The notes under the pieces were generated by a model. It was not told the origin of the DNA. It saw nothing but the letters and a program-made list of their open reading frames with translations, and searched no databases. Below, one piece after another: positions 1 through 7,350 of a DNA stretch of 9,947 nucleotides; within the stretch, counting starts at the first letter, position 1; each line of letters starts with the position of its first letter. Source of the stretch: Rhodospirillaceae bacterium. GTDB taxonomy: Bacteria > Pseudomonadota > Alphaproteobacteria > SP197. Made by a program: the position numbers and the translations under genes. The stretch is taken from contig JABIUG010000103.1 in NCBI GenBank assembly GCA_018700655.1, forward strand, positions 1 to 9,947. The letters are read 5' to 3'.

Positions 1-2369
1 ATCTGGCGCAGCGCGATGCCAACTGGATGGGCCAGATCTATCAGGCCCTGGGCATCAAGGTCGGGTGTGTTGTCCATGGCCTGGACGACGACGAACGCCG
101 CGTTGCCTATAACTGCGATGTGACCTGCGGCACCAACAACGAATTTGGCTTTGACTATCTGCGCGACAACATGAAGTTCTCGCTCGAGACCATGGTCCAG
201 CGCACACAGAACTTCGCGATCGTCGACGAGGTCGACAGTATTCTGATCGACGAAGCACGCACGCCACTGGTGATCTCGGGCCCGACCGAAGATTCCTCGG
301 AGATGTACCGCAAGGTCGATGCGCTGATATCCAAGCTCAACGACGATGATTACGAAAAGGACGAAAAACAGCGCGCCGTCTCGCTCACCGATGAGGGTAA
401 CGAGCACATGCAGGCGATCCTCACCGAAGCCGGCCTGATGACCGAAGGCGATCTCTACGACATCCAGAACGTCAGCCTGGTCCATCACGTCAATCAGGCG
501 CTGCGCGCACACAAGCTCTTCACGCGCGATGTCGACTACATCGTGAAGGACAACAAGGTCATCATCGTCGACGAATTCACCGGTCGCATGATGGACGGCC
601 GACGTTATTCCGAAGGCCTTCACCAGGCGCTGGAAGCCAAGGAAAAAGCAGAGATCCAGACCGAAAACCAGACCCTGGCCTCGATCACCTTCCAGAACTA
701 TTTCAGGCTCTACAACAAACTCGCGGGCATGACCGGCACGGCGATGACCGAGGCCGGCGAATTTTCCGAGATCTACACTCTCGATGTGGTCGAGATTCCG
801 ACCCACCGGCCGATGGTGCGCCAAGACCGCGACGATGAGGTCTACCGCACCGCCAAGGAAAAATATCAGGCGATCATCACGCTGATCGAGGAATGCCACA
901 AACGCGGCCAGCCGATTCTGGTCGGCACCGTGTCGATCGAACAGTCCGAACTGATCGCCGACATGCTGAAGAAACACAAGGTCAAACACAGCGTCCTCAA
1001 TGCCCGCTACCACGAGCAGGAAGCAGCGATCGTGGCCCAGGCGGGCCGCCATGGCGGTGTCACCATCGCGACCAACATGGCCGGCCGTGGCACCGACATT
1101 CAACTCGGCGGCAATGCCGACATGAGGGTCGAGCAGGAACTGGCCAAGATCGAGGACGAAGCCAAACACGCCCGCGAGGAAGAACGGATCCGCGCCGAGG
1201 TCGAATCCGACCGCGTGAAGGTTCTGGAAGCAGGCGGCCTTTATATCCTGGGCACGGAACGCCACGAAAGCCGGCGCACCGACAATCAGTTGCGCGGCCG
1301 CTCCGGTCGCCAGGGCGACCCCGGCGCTTCGACCTTCCTGTTGTCACTTGAAGACGATCTGATGCGCATCTTCGGCTCCGAGCGGCTCGACAGCATGCTC
1401 CAGAAACTGGGCCTGGAAGAAGGCGAAGCGATCACCCACCCCTTGGTCAACAAGGCGATCGAGCGGGCCCAGGCCAAGGTCGAGGCACGCAACTTCGATA
1501 TCCGCAAGACACTGCTGCGCTTCGACAACGTGATGAACGACCAGCGCAAGGCGATCTATGAACAGCGCCGCGACCTGATGATGGCGACCGAGGTCTCCGA
1601 AACCATCTCCGATATGCGCCACGAGGTCATCCAGTGCGTGGTCGAAAACTGCATTCCGCCCGATGCCTATCCCGAACAGTGGGAAACCGATTCGCTGGCC
1701 GAGGAGGTCCACCGCCTGCTGGGCCTCAATCTGCCAGTTGCCGAATGGGCCGCCGAAGAAGGTATCGCCGACGAAGAGGTGCTGGAACGCATCCTCAAGG
1801 CTGCCGACGAGAAGGTCGCCCAGAAGGAAGAGAGCTATACGCCGGCTGTCATGCGGGTTGCCGAGAAAAGCCTGTTGTTGCAGATCCTCGACCAGAAATG
1901 GCGCGATCACCTGCTGTCGCTCGATCACATGCGCCAGGCGGTCGGCCTGCGCGCCTATGCCCAGAAAGACCCCTTGCGGGAGTATCAGCGCGAAGCCTTC
2001 AACCTGTTCGATCGTTTGCTGGCAAGCGTGCGCGAGGCAGTCACGCAGATGCTGATGCATGTCGAGATCCGCGTCGACGCTGCCGATCTGCTGGCGCGCC
2101 GCCAGCAGGAACAGCAGAAGAAGATGCAGACCCAGCGCAGCGATCCGGCTCTGGCGGGTGTGCCCAGGCAGCAACAGCAACAGATCGGCGACTGGGAACA
2201 GGCGACTTCCCTGACTCGCCGCACCGACCCGACCGAGCGCAAGGCCGATAACCCCGACACCTGGGGCAAGGTCGGCCGCAATGAGCCCTGCCCCTGCGGT
2301 TCAGGCAAGAAATTCAAGCAGTGCCACGGCAAGCTCAATCAGGGATCAGCCGGCGAAACAGTCCACTGA
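1..2369 (+). CDS. secA: SecA preprotein translocase ATPase (5' truncated by window edge)
   Basis: SecA is the cytoplasmic ATPase motor that pushes unfolded preproteins through the SecYEG channel. The frame is open from the window edge. The first full codon is at position 3 and reads LAQRDANWMG, matching the conserved block that follows Walker A in SecA. About 140 N-terminal residues, including the Walker A loop, therefore lie outside the window, and the ATG at 27 is internal, not the start. Visible landmarks are the Walker B motif DEVD (225-236) followed by SILIDEART, the preprotein cross-linking domain, the NBD2 motifs TNMAGRGTDI and QLRGRSGRQGD, the helical scaffold, and a glutamine-rich linker near 2170-2190. 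At the C-terminus is a SEC-C zinc motif, CPCGSGKKFKQCHG, whose ligands are Cys codons 2289, 2295 and 2322 and His codon 2325. This tail binds SecB and phospholipid in known SecAs. The gene is intact to its TGA and converges on accA. Confidence 0.97.
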   Translation, partial: LAQRDANWMGQIYQALGIKVGCVVHGLDDDERRVAYNCDVTCGTNNEFGFDYLRDNMKFSLETMVQRTQNFAIVDEVDSILIDEARTPLVISGPTEDSSEMYRKVDALISKLNDDDYEKDEKQRAVSLTDEGNEHMQAILTEAGLMTEGDLYDIQNVSLVHHVNQALRAHKLFTRDVDYIVKDNKVIIVDEFTGRMMDGRRYSEGLHQALEAKEKAEIQTENQTLASITFQNYFRLYNKLAGMTGTAMTEAGEFSEIYTLDVVEIPTHRPMVRQDRDDEVYRTAKEKYQAIITLIEECHKRGQPILVGTVSIEQSELIADMLKKHKVKHSVLNARYHEQEAAIVAQAGRHGGVTIATNMAGRGTDIQLGGNADMRVEQELAKIEDEAKHAREEERIRAEVESDRVKVLEAGGLYILGTERHESRRTDNQLRGRSGRQGDPGASTFLLSLEDDLMRIFGSERLDSMLQKLGLEEGEAITHPLVNKAIERAQAKVEARNFDIRKTLLRFDNVMNDQRKAIYEQRRDLMMATEVSETISDMRHEVIQCVVENCIPPDAYPEQWETDSLAEEVHRLLGLNLPVAEWAAEEGIADEEVLERILKAADEKVAQKEESYTPAVMRVAEKSLLLQILDQKWRDHLLSLDHMRQAVGLRAYAQKDPLREYQREAFNLFDRLLASVREAVTQMLMHVEIRVDAADLLARRQQEQQKKMQTQRSDPALAGVPRQQQQQIGDWEQATSLTRRTDPTERKADNPDTWGKVGRNEPCPCGSGKKFKQCHGKLNQGSAGETVH

Positions 2370-2390
2370 ACCGAACGCATTAAAGCAGGA

Positions 2391-3347
2391 TCAGCTCAGC
2401 CCCTGGCATCCCATTTCCATGAACTTGTCACGCCGGTTCTGGCGCAGTTCGCCGGGCTCGAATGCTTCGAGCTCGCCAAGGGCGCGTGCAATCGCTGCGC
2501 CAACGTCGGTCATCGTGGTTTCGGGAGCACGGTGTGCGCCGCCCAGAGGTTCGGTGATGATCTCGTCAATCACCTTGAGTTCGGCGAGATGTGCGGCCGT
2601 CAGGCGCATGGCCTCGGCAGCGGATTCGGCATGGTCGCCGCTGCGCCAAAGAATCGACGCACAGCCTTCCGGCGAAATCACCGAATAGACCGAATGTTCC
2701 AGCATCATGACGCGGTCTGCGACCGCAATCGCGATCGCTCCGCCTGAACCGCCCTCGCCGATCACCAGCGAAATGAACGGCACCTGAATCTGCAGGCAGG
2801 TCTCGATCGAACGCGCAATCGCTTCGGCCTGGCCGCGTTCTTCGGCGCCGATCCCCGGATAAGCACCCGAGGTGTCGACCAGCGAGATCACCGGCAGGCC
2901 GAAACGGTCGGCCAACTGCATCAGACGAACTGCCTTGCGGTAGCCCTCGGGCCTGGCCATACCGAAATTGTGGCGCACCCGGCTCTCGGTATCGCTGCCC
3001 TTCTCATGACCCATGATCATGACTGAGCGGCCCTCGAAAGTGCCCATGCCGGCAAGCAGGGCATAATCCTCGCCATAGAGCCGGTCACCGGCCAGCGGCA
3101 CGAAGTTATCGACCAACTGGGCAATATAGTTGCTGGTATGCGGTCGCTCGGGATGACGCGCTACCTGGGTCTTCTGCCAGGGTGTCAGCTTGCTGTAGGT
3201 CTGGACCAGAAGGCGTTCGAGTTTTCCCTCGAGGCGTCCGATCTCTTCAACGATCTTGACGCCATCGCTGTCCGAAAGACGACGCAGTTCCTTGATCTTG
3301 CTCTCAAGCTCTGCAATCGGCCGTTCGAATTCGAGGTAATGCTGCAT
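2391..3347 (-). CDS. accA: Acetyl-CoA carboxylase carboxyltransferase subunit alpha
   Basis: This subunit works with AccD to transfer the carboxyl group from carboxybiotin-AccB to acetyl-CoA, giving malonyl-CoA for fatty-acid synthesis in the cytoplasm. The protein has 318 residues, almost the same as E. coli AccA (319). The N-terminal helical segment (1-60) carries the typical YLEFERPIAELESKI and LTPWQKTQVARHPERP blocks. The crotonase-like core shows HEKG (114-117), DTSGAYPGIGAEERGQ (158-173), the oxyanion-type loop GEGGSGG (197-203) and SPEGCASILWR (225-235). The ATG at 3347 fits the family N-terminus; a purine-rich AGGGAG lies at 3363-3368 on the coding strand, somewhat far upstream. It follows the malyl-CoA lyase gene by 30 nt on the same strand, so the two are probably co-transcribed. 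Unlike the zinc-finger subunit AccD, AccA has no zinc motif, and none is seen here. Confidence 0.96.
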   Translation of the reverse strand: MQHYLEFERPIAELESKIKELRRLSDSDGVKIVEEIGRLEGKLERLLVQTYSKLTPWQKTQVARHPERPHTSNYIAQLVDNFVPLAGDRLYGEDYALLAGMGTFEGRSVMIMGHEKGSDTESRVRHNFGMARPEGYRKAVRLMQLADRFGLPVISLVDTSGAYPGIGAEERGQAEAIARSIETCLQIQVPFISLVIGEGGSGGAIAIAVADRVMMLEHSVYSVISPEGCASILWRSGDHAESAAEAMRLTAAHLAELKVIDEIITEPLGGAHRAPETTMTDVGAAIARALGELEAFEPGELRQNRRDKFMEMGCQGLS

Positions 3348-3377
3348 GATGCCGCCGTTGGTCTCCCTGACCTGTCG

Positions 3378-4358
3378 TTAGCCTGCTGCCGCAATCTGGG
3401 CCGCCTTGCGGACCATGACGTCGGCCTGCTTGATCGAGGCAATATCGATCAGCCGACCGTCAAGCGACACAGCACCCTGCCCGTCTTTCTGGGCTTGTTC
3501 CATGGCTTCGAGAATACGGTGCGCCTGGGCGATCTCTTTCTCGGACGGGCTGTTGACCTCGTTGCCAAGGTCGATCTGGCTGGGATGGATTGCCCATTTG
3601 CCTTCACAACCCAGCGCGGCGGCACGGTTGGCCTGGGCACGATATCCATCTCCGTCCTTGAAGTCGCCGAACGGACCATCGATCGGACGCAGGCCGGCGG
3701 CGCGGGCCGCAACGACCATGCGCGAGATCGCAAAGTGCCACATATCACCCCAATGGTATTCGCGGGGTTTGTCGCCGTCGATGTCTGTCAGAACGCCGTA
3801 GATCGCGTTGGGCCCGCCAATCGTGGTCATTCGCGCCTTGGTCGAGGCGGCATAATCGGCAACACCGAAATGCAGGCTCTCGTTACGCTTGCTCGCAGTC
3901 GCATTGGCCTCGACATTGGCCATGCCCAGCGCAGTCTCGATGATCAGTTCGAATCCGATCCGCTTGTCGCGGCCCATGGCATCTTCGACCTGTGTGACCA
4001 GCATATCGACGGCATAAACATCCGACGGGATGCCGACTTTTGGGATCATGATGAGGTCGAGGCGACCGTTGGTCTGCTCGATCACATCGACCACGTCGCG
4101 ATACATGTAATGGGTGTCGAGACCGTTGATCCGGACCGAAAGGGTCTTATCGCCCCAGTCGATATCGTTGATCGCTTCGATCACGTTCTTGCGGGCCTGG
4201 GGTTTGTCATCGGGCCCCACGGCGTCTTCGAGATCAAGAAAGATGACATCGGCATTGCCTTTGGCAGCCTTCTCGAAAAGCTCGGAGCGGCTGCCGGGAA
4301 CGGCCAGTTCGCTGCGATTCAAACGCGCAGGTGCGGGCTCAACAATGGTGAAGCTCAT
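3378..4358 (-). CDS. mcl: L-malyl-CoA / beta-methylmalyl-CoA lyase (HpcH/HpaI-CitE family)
   Basis: This family reversibly cleaves L-malyl-CoA to acetyl-CoA and glyoxylate, and often (2R,3S)-beta-methylmalyl-CoA to propionyl-CoA and glyoxylate. It serves the serine cycle, the ethylmalonyl-CoA pathway or the 3-hydroxypropionate cycle. The 326-residue TIM-barrel protein begins MSFTIVEPAPARLNRSELAV, as I recall for MclA/Mcl1 proteins. It shows FLDLEDAV (40-47), VRINGLDT (75-82) with Arg76 for substrate/CoA phosphate, IPKVG (105-109), and Glu141 in ELIIETALG plus Asp168 in GVADYA as expected Mg2+ ligands. GPFGDF (228-233), KWAIHPSQ (254-261) and the C-terminal lid GRLIDIASIKQA follow. An in-frame ATG at 4397 would add 13 non-conserved residues. 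I chose 4358 because AAGGA lies 9 nt upstream and the family N-terminus starts there. It sits between xerD and accA. Which CoA ester is preferred cannot be read from sequence alone. Confidence 0.9.
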   Translation of the reverse strand: MSFTIVEPAPARLNRSELAVPGSRSELFEKAAKGNADVIFLDLEDAVGPDDKPQARKNVIEAINDIDWGDKTLSVRINGLDTHYMYRDVVDVIEQTNGRLDLIMIPKVGIPSDVYAVDMLVTQVEDAMGRDKRIGFELIIETALGMANVEANATASKRNESLHFGVADYAASTKARMTTIGGPNAIYGVLTDIDGDKPREYHWGDMWHFAISRMVVAARAAGLRPIDGPFGDFKDGDGYRAQANRAAALGCEGKWAIHPSQIDLGNEVNSPSEKEIAQAHRILEAMEQAQKDGQGAVSLDGRLIDIASIKQADVMVRKAAQIAAAG

Positions 4359-4367
4359 ACTTGGCAA

Positions 4368-4372
4368 TCCTT
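4368..4372 (-). promoter_or_regulatory. Ribosome binding site that fixes the malyl-CoA lyase start
   Basis: AAGGA on the minus strand lies 9 nt before the ATG at 4358. The spacing is good and supports this start over the in-frame ATG at 4397. Confidence 0.6.
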
Positions 4373-4412
4373 GTTCGGAGAGGTCGTGACGGATCATCCA
4401 TCCGGCGGCGCG

Positions 4413-4441
4413 TCAATGCACGTGGCGTGCGGCGCTGTCAA
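4413..4441 (-). promoter_or_regulatory. Possible sigma-70 promoter for malyl-CoA lyase-accA
   Basis: A perfect TTGACA -35 hexamer (4441-4436, minus strand) overlaps the xerD stop codon. A 17-nt spacer leads to CATTGA (4418-4413), which matches TATAAT at only two positions. Transcription would start about 50 nt before the lyase ATG. The -35 box is seen directly. The promoter call is tentative because of the poor -10, although alphaproteobacterial promoters often diverge from the E. coli consensus. The 79-nt gap between xerD and the lyase leaves room for an independent start. Confidence 0.28.
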
Positions 4442-5322
4442 GCGAGCGGATGATGGTTCAGCACCGTCGATTTCAAGCGTTCCTCCAGCACGTGGGTATA
4501 AATCTGGGTGGTCGAGATATCGGCATGTCCGAGCATGGTCTGGACCGAACGAAGATCAGCACCATGGGCCAGCAGATGGCTGGCAAAGGCGTGGCGCAGG
4601 ACATGGGGTGACACCCGCGCCGGTTCGAGCCCGGCATCCAGGCAGAGTTGCTTCAACATCTTGCCCACGGCCTGGCGTGTGAGATGGCCCGAGGCACCAT
4701 GCGAGGGGAACAGCCAGGGCGAAGGTTTGTCCTGAACGCCGAGCCAGACACGCACGGCCCGCGCGGCCTGCTCACCCACGGGCACCAGACGCTCGCGACC
4801 GCCCTTGCCGCGCACGATGATGAACGGTGTGTCTTCACGCAGGGCACGGCTCGGAAGGCTGACCAGTTCGGAGACCCGCAGGCCCGTGGCATAGAGCAGC
4901 TCGACAAGGGCCGCACGGCGCAGACCCTCGGCGTCATCGACCGCACGCGCGGCAGCCAGCAGTGCATCGGTTTCGCCTTCGGTCAGAACCTTGGGCAGGG
5001 GACGACCGGCACGCGGCGCTTCGACCGTCGCTGTGGGGTCATCGTCGCGTTCACCTTCGCCGTAGAGGAACTGATAGTACTGGCGCATGGCAGAGAGCCG
5101 CCGGGCGGCTGTGCGCGCACTCGCACCCTTGCGCTGCAGCCAGGCAAGATAGGCTCTGATATCCTCGGTCGAGGCTTGCGCCAACACGACCTGCCGACGC
5201 TCCAGAAACTCATCCAGACCATCAAGATCACGCTGATAGGCCGCGACCGTGTTGGCCGAAGCACCACGCTCGGCGACCATCATTTCGATAAAACGGTCGG
5301 CGGCGTGACGGTCCTGCGCCAT
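4438..5322 (-). CDS. xerD: Site-specific tyrosine recombinase XerD
   Basis: XerD acts with XerC at the chromosomal dif site, under FtsK control, to resolve chromosome dimers before division. The 294-residue protein has the N-terminal SAM-like core-binding domain (about 5-90; ANTVAAYQRDL, TAARRLSAMRQYYQFLY). The C-terminal catalytic domain carries the full set of active-site residues: Arg149 (ATGLRVSEL), Lys173 (RGKGGRERLVP), His240 and Arg243 (SPHVLRHAFASH), His266 (MLGHAD) and nucleophile Tyr275 (TTQIYTHV). Length and spacing match E. coli XerD closely. The XerD rather than XerC call rests on overall resemblance and neighbourhood. A GTG at 5334 overlaps the upstream stop as GTGA and would add four residues. 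I prefer the ATG at 5322 because GAGG lies 6 nt before it. It directly follows the exported-protein gene, so the two are likely one transcript. Nothing suggests an integron or phage integrase. Confidence 0.9.
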   Translation of the reverse strand: MAQDRHAADRFIEMMVAERGASANTVAAYQRDLDGLDEFLERRQVVLAQASTEDIRAYLAWLQRKGASARTAARRLSAMRQYYQFLYGEGERDDDPTATVEAPRAGRPLPKVLTEGETDALLAAARAVDDAEGLRRAALVELLYATGLRVSELVSLPSRALREDTPFIIVRGKGGRERLVPVGEQAARAVRVWLGVQDKPSPWLFPSHGASGHLTRQAVGKMLKQLCLDAGLEPARVSPHVLRHAFASHLLAHGADLRSVQTMLGHADISTTQIYTHVLEERLKSTVLNHHPLA

Positions 5323-5328
5323 ACCGGG

Positions 5329-5332
5329 CCTC
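5329..5332 (-). promoter_or_regulatory. Ribosome binding site for xerD overlapping the upstream stop
   Basis: GAGG on the minus strand lies 6 nt before the ATG at 5322 and overlaps the TGA (5333-5331) of the upstream gene. This suits translational coupling and argues for the ATG over the GTG at 5334, whose nearest purine run (AAGGGA) is too close. Confidence 0.5.
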
Positions 5333-7121
5333 ACGTTCCCTTGGCGAACGCGGCCTCCATGGCCAGCAAACGTGCTTCGCGGCCCAGGCCAACCTCGCGC
5401 AAGGCATCGACCACGGCGCGCAACACCATCGGGTCGGCCGTGGCCGGGCCACCACTGCCGAGCGCGACCAGCGCCAGAAGCACAGTCTCGCCGAGGCGGT
5501 CCTCGCGTGAAGCAGCCTCAAGCGCCAGAAGCAGGCCTGCGTCACTGATAACCGTGGCATCGGGTGTTTCGATCGCGGGTGGCGTCGCCAGCGTCTCGAC
5601 GATCAGATTTTCCGCCGATCTGTCGTCAAAAGCGGCCAACAGGGCGACATACATCTCGGCCTGACCGACGACACGCTCCGGCGCCAAACGGGCGCTGGCA
5701 TCCCACCATTGACGCATGCGGGTGCCATCATCGGGCAGTTGTTCGCCGAACGCGATCCGGTAGATCGGCCACAGCACGGCTGCCTGGGCCGCAGCGACAC
5801 TGTCGTTGCGGGCACGATCCTCAAGCAGCGGCCACCAGCGGGCCGCCGCTTCCGGCATGCCGGCCGCGAGCAAGGCCATCGCCGCTTCACCCGAGAACCA
5901 GGCAAGTTCGGCACCAGGCACCAGAGCCGCGATTTCCGACCCCGTTGCACGCGAAACGGCAAGGAATCCGGCCTGTCCGTCCTCTGCCGCGGCATGGCGC
6001 AGCAGCGCCGAAATGGCCTCGGCTCTGGCTGCAGCCAGCGATTGTTGCAGTGCGGCCTGGAACAGCAGGGCCCGACCGACCGGGCCGGCGGCATCATCGG
6101 CGCGCGACAGCGCATTGACGATCTGATCGTCATTGAAGGTAGCAAGCCGATACAGATCGCCCAGCTCGCCGCCGCTCATGGCGCCGGCTGCAACCGCACG
6201 TTCGGCTGCACGCAGGCGGGTTTCCAGCGGCAGGGCCTCAAGCCTGGAGATCGCACGCAGGAGCGGCGCAGGAGCATCGAGCAGAGCGTCTTCGGGAATA
6301 CTGGCGCCGGTCGCAAGCGCCATGGCAAACAACAGTGGTGTTGCCTGATCCAGGGATTCCAGGGCGACAGGCTGGCCGCTGGCGATCCCACGATCGAGTT
6401 CAAGGAAGCGGTCATCAACTTCCCCGCCAGTATCCTGAAGGATCGCAATTCCCAGTTCAGCAGCAGAATCTTCACCCGCCAGACGCTGACAAAAGATCAG
6501 GGCAAGCGCGATGGCATCGTCATTGCTGGTCGCCAGCGCATCACGCGCGGCCTGGCAGGCAGCATCGTTGTTGGCGTCCAGCAGCAGGGCATCGACCCCT
6601 GCGCGATGACCGGCCGGCGTCAGCGCCTGTTGTCCGGCACTTCGGATCAGGCCCGGGACGTCGTTCTGCAGCCCCAATGCGATCAACCGGTCGATCCGGG
6701 CACCCAGCAAGTCGCCGACTTCGCCTTGCGGGGCCGAAGCCGCGGTGAGCAAGAGACGACGCGCCAGCGCAGTGGAGACTTCCGAGCCGGTGCCACCGGG
6801 TAAACGCGGCAGGACGACGGCGATGAGCTGGCCATCGCTGCCCTGCCACATATCGGCACCCAGGCCACCCGCCGCCGGGTCAAGCGTACCTGCGGTATCG
6901 GCACTGACGGCGGCAAGCGCTTCGACCTCAAGGCCGGAGCCGCCGGACGAGCCCGATGAGATGCTGCCGTCGACAGCATCGATGGTATCGGTATCGCCAA
7001 GTGGAATGATGATGAGCGGCTGGTTGCCGTCATCGGTCTGGGCAAGCACGCCATGGTTTGCCAGGCCGGCAAACGCCAGCATGGTGGCCACAAAGCAGGA
7101 GTTACGGATCGAAACGGTCAT
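5331..7121 (-). CDS. Exported alanine-rich helical protein of unknown function
   Basis: I do not recognise a characterised family. Starting at the ATG at 7121 the protein has 596 residues. It begins with a clear Sec signal peptide: basic start MTVSIRNS, hydrophobic core to about residue 20, and a likely signal peptidase I site VLA/QT after residue 27. A short stretch rich in Asp, Ser and Gly (41-63, including SSGSSGGSG) looks like a flexible linker. From about 110 to the end it is almost continuous Ala/Leu-rich helix with few aromatics, like an alpha-solenoid. Two WW pairs occur (429-430, 472-473). No catalytic motif, Cys-based lipobox or later membrane segment is evident, so a soluble periplasmic location is inferred. 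An in-frame ATG at 7196 would place 25 basic residues before the signal peptide and is less likely. The start overlaps a small membrane-protein gene by 20 nt and the end abuts xerD. It may be a scaffold or a TPR-like protein; the function is open. Confidence 0.82.
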   Translation of the reverse strand: MTVSIRNSCFVATMLAFAGLANHGVLAQTDDGNQPLIIIPLGDTDTIDAVDGSISSGSSGGSGLEVEALAAVSADTAGTLDPAAGGLGADMWQGSDGQLIAVVLPRLPGGTGSEVSTALARRLLLTAASAPQGEVGDLLGARIDRLIALGLQNDVPGLIRSAGQQALTPAGHRAGVDALLLDANNDAACQAARDALATSNDDAIALALIFCQRLAGEDSAAELGIAILQDTGGEVDDRFLELDRGIASGQPVALESLDQATPLLFAMALATGASIPEDALLDAPAPLLRAISRLEALPLETRLRAAERAVAAGAMSGGELGDLYRLATFNDDQIVNALSRADDAAGPVGRALLFQAALQQSLAAARAEAISALLRHAAAEDGQAGFLAVSRATGSEIAALVPGAELAWFSGEAAMALLAAGMPEAAARWWPLLEDRARNDSVAAAQAAVLWPIYRIAFGEQLPDDGTRMRQWWDASARLAPERVVGQAEMYVALLAAFDDRSAENLIVETLATPPAIETPDATVISDAGLLLALEAASREDRLGETVLLALVALGSGGPATADPMVLRAVVDALREVGLGREARLLAMEAAFAKGT

Positions 7122-7242
7122 TGGAAATTGTCTTCTCCACATGGTGCGTCGGCGCAGGGATGTCCCATGTCGCAAGAAACGCAACACCCCCGACAACGAC
7201 GGCCAAGGTCAGCAGCACGAACATTCGAACCAGAAAGCGCAT
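7102..7242 (-). CDS. Small single-pass membrane protein (46 aa), unknown function
   Basis: This short frame encodes 46 residues. A basic start, MRFLVR, is followed by one strongly hydrophobic segment (about 7-24) and a tail, WDIPAPTHHVEKTISNDRFD plus a final Pro. The positive-inside rule puts the N-terminus in the cytoplasm and the roughly 21-residue tail in the periplasm. The tail resembles short WDIPAPT...VEK...NDRF sequences I associate with small hypothetical proteins of alphaproteobacteria; this is recollection, not a search result. Its end overlaps the start of the exported protein by 20 nt in another frame, a common sign of translational coupling. Upstream of the ATG only a weak GGCGGG is seen, close to the start. 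It has no Cys, so it is not a lipoprotein. The bias towards GTG/CTG/GCC codons and the sensible topology support a real gene. It could instead be a leader peptide controlling the downstream gene. Confidence 0.7.
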   Translation of the reverse strand: MRFLVRMFVLLTLAVVVGGVAFLATWDIPAPTHHVEKTISNDRFDP

Positions 7243-7271
7243 GATCCCGCCGGCACATCCATGGGAAGTTA

Positions 7272-7299
7272 TTGGAAATCTATGTTATCGTCGCATTAT
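7272..7299 (+). promoter_or_regulatory. Possible aroK-aroB promoter in the divergent intergenic region
   Basis: TTGGAA (7272-7277) and CATTAT (7294-7299) are separated by 16 nt, and each matches four of six consensus bases. The AT-rich stretch 7268-7299 stands out from the GC-rich surroundings. A start near 7306 would leave a leader of about 45 nt before the aroK GTG. The opposite strand of the same 108-bp gap should hold the promoter for the leftward genes, but I see no convincing hexamer pair there. Confidence 0.3.
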
Positions 7300-7350
7300 G
7301 GCGCGGATGCGGCAATCTCCTCGGCGCAACCTATCAACACAAGAATCTCC

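Noticed and set aside
1344..2180. A 278-aa open frame on the minus strand within secA
   Set aside because: It is a shadow of the secA reading frame, with no ribosome site or family resemblance.
2343..2396. Direct repeat GGATCAGC at 2343-2350 and 2389-2396 around the secA stop
   Set aside because: Eight bases is within chance expectation, and there is no insertion-sequence or attachment-site context.
4390..4404. Short hairpin CGGAT-5 nt-ATCCG in the leader of the lyase gene
   Set aside because: It has only five base pairs and no T-run, and no riboswitch-like architecture around it. It is compatible with chance.
4418..4430. Inverted repeat GCACG-TGG-CGTGC between xerD and the lyase gene
   Set aside because: The stem is five base pairs with a 3-nt loop and no following T-run. 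It is too weak to call a terminator or operator.
3138..4682. A 514-aa open frame on the + strand across the lyase gene and into accA and xerD
   Set aside because: It is antisense to strongly conserved enzymes, and its translation shows no recognisable family. Long antisense frames are common in GC-rich DNA.
4438..5322. XerD-type recombinase as a sign of an integrated element
   Set aside because: Its length, motifs and housekeeping neighbours fit chromosomal XerD. No tRNA, attachment repeats or cargo genes are present.
6745..7350. Upstream extension of the aroK frame
   Set aside because: It is antisense to the exported-protein gene and the small membrane-protein gene, and is unlike any AroK N-terminus. 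It reflects the absence of stops only.
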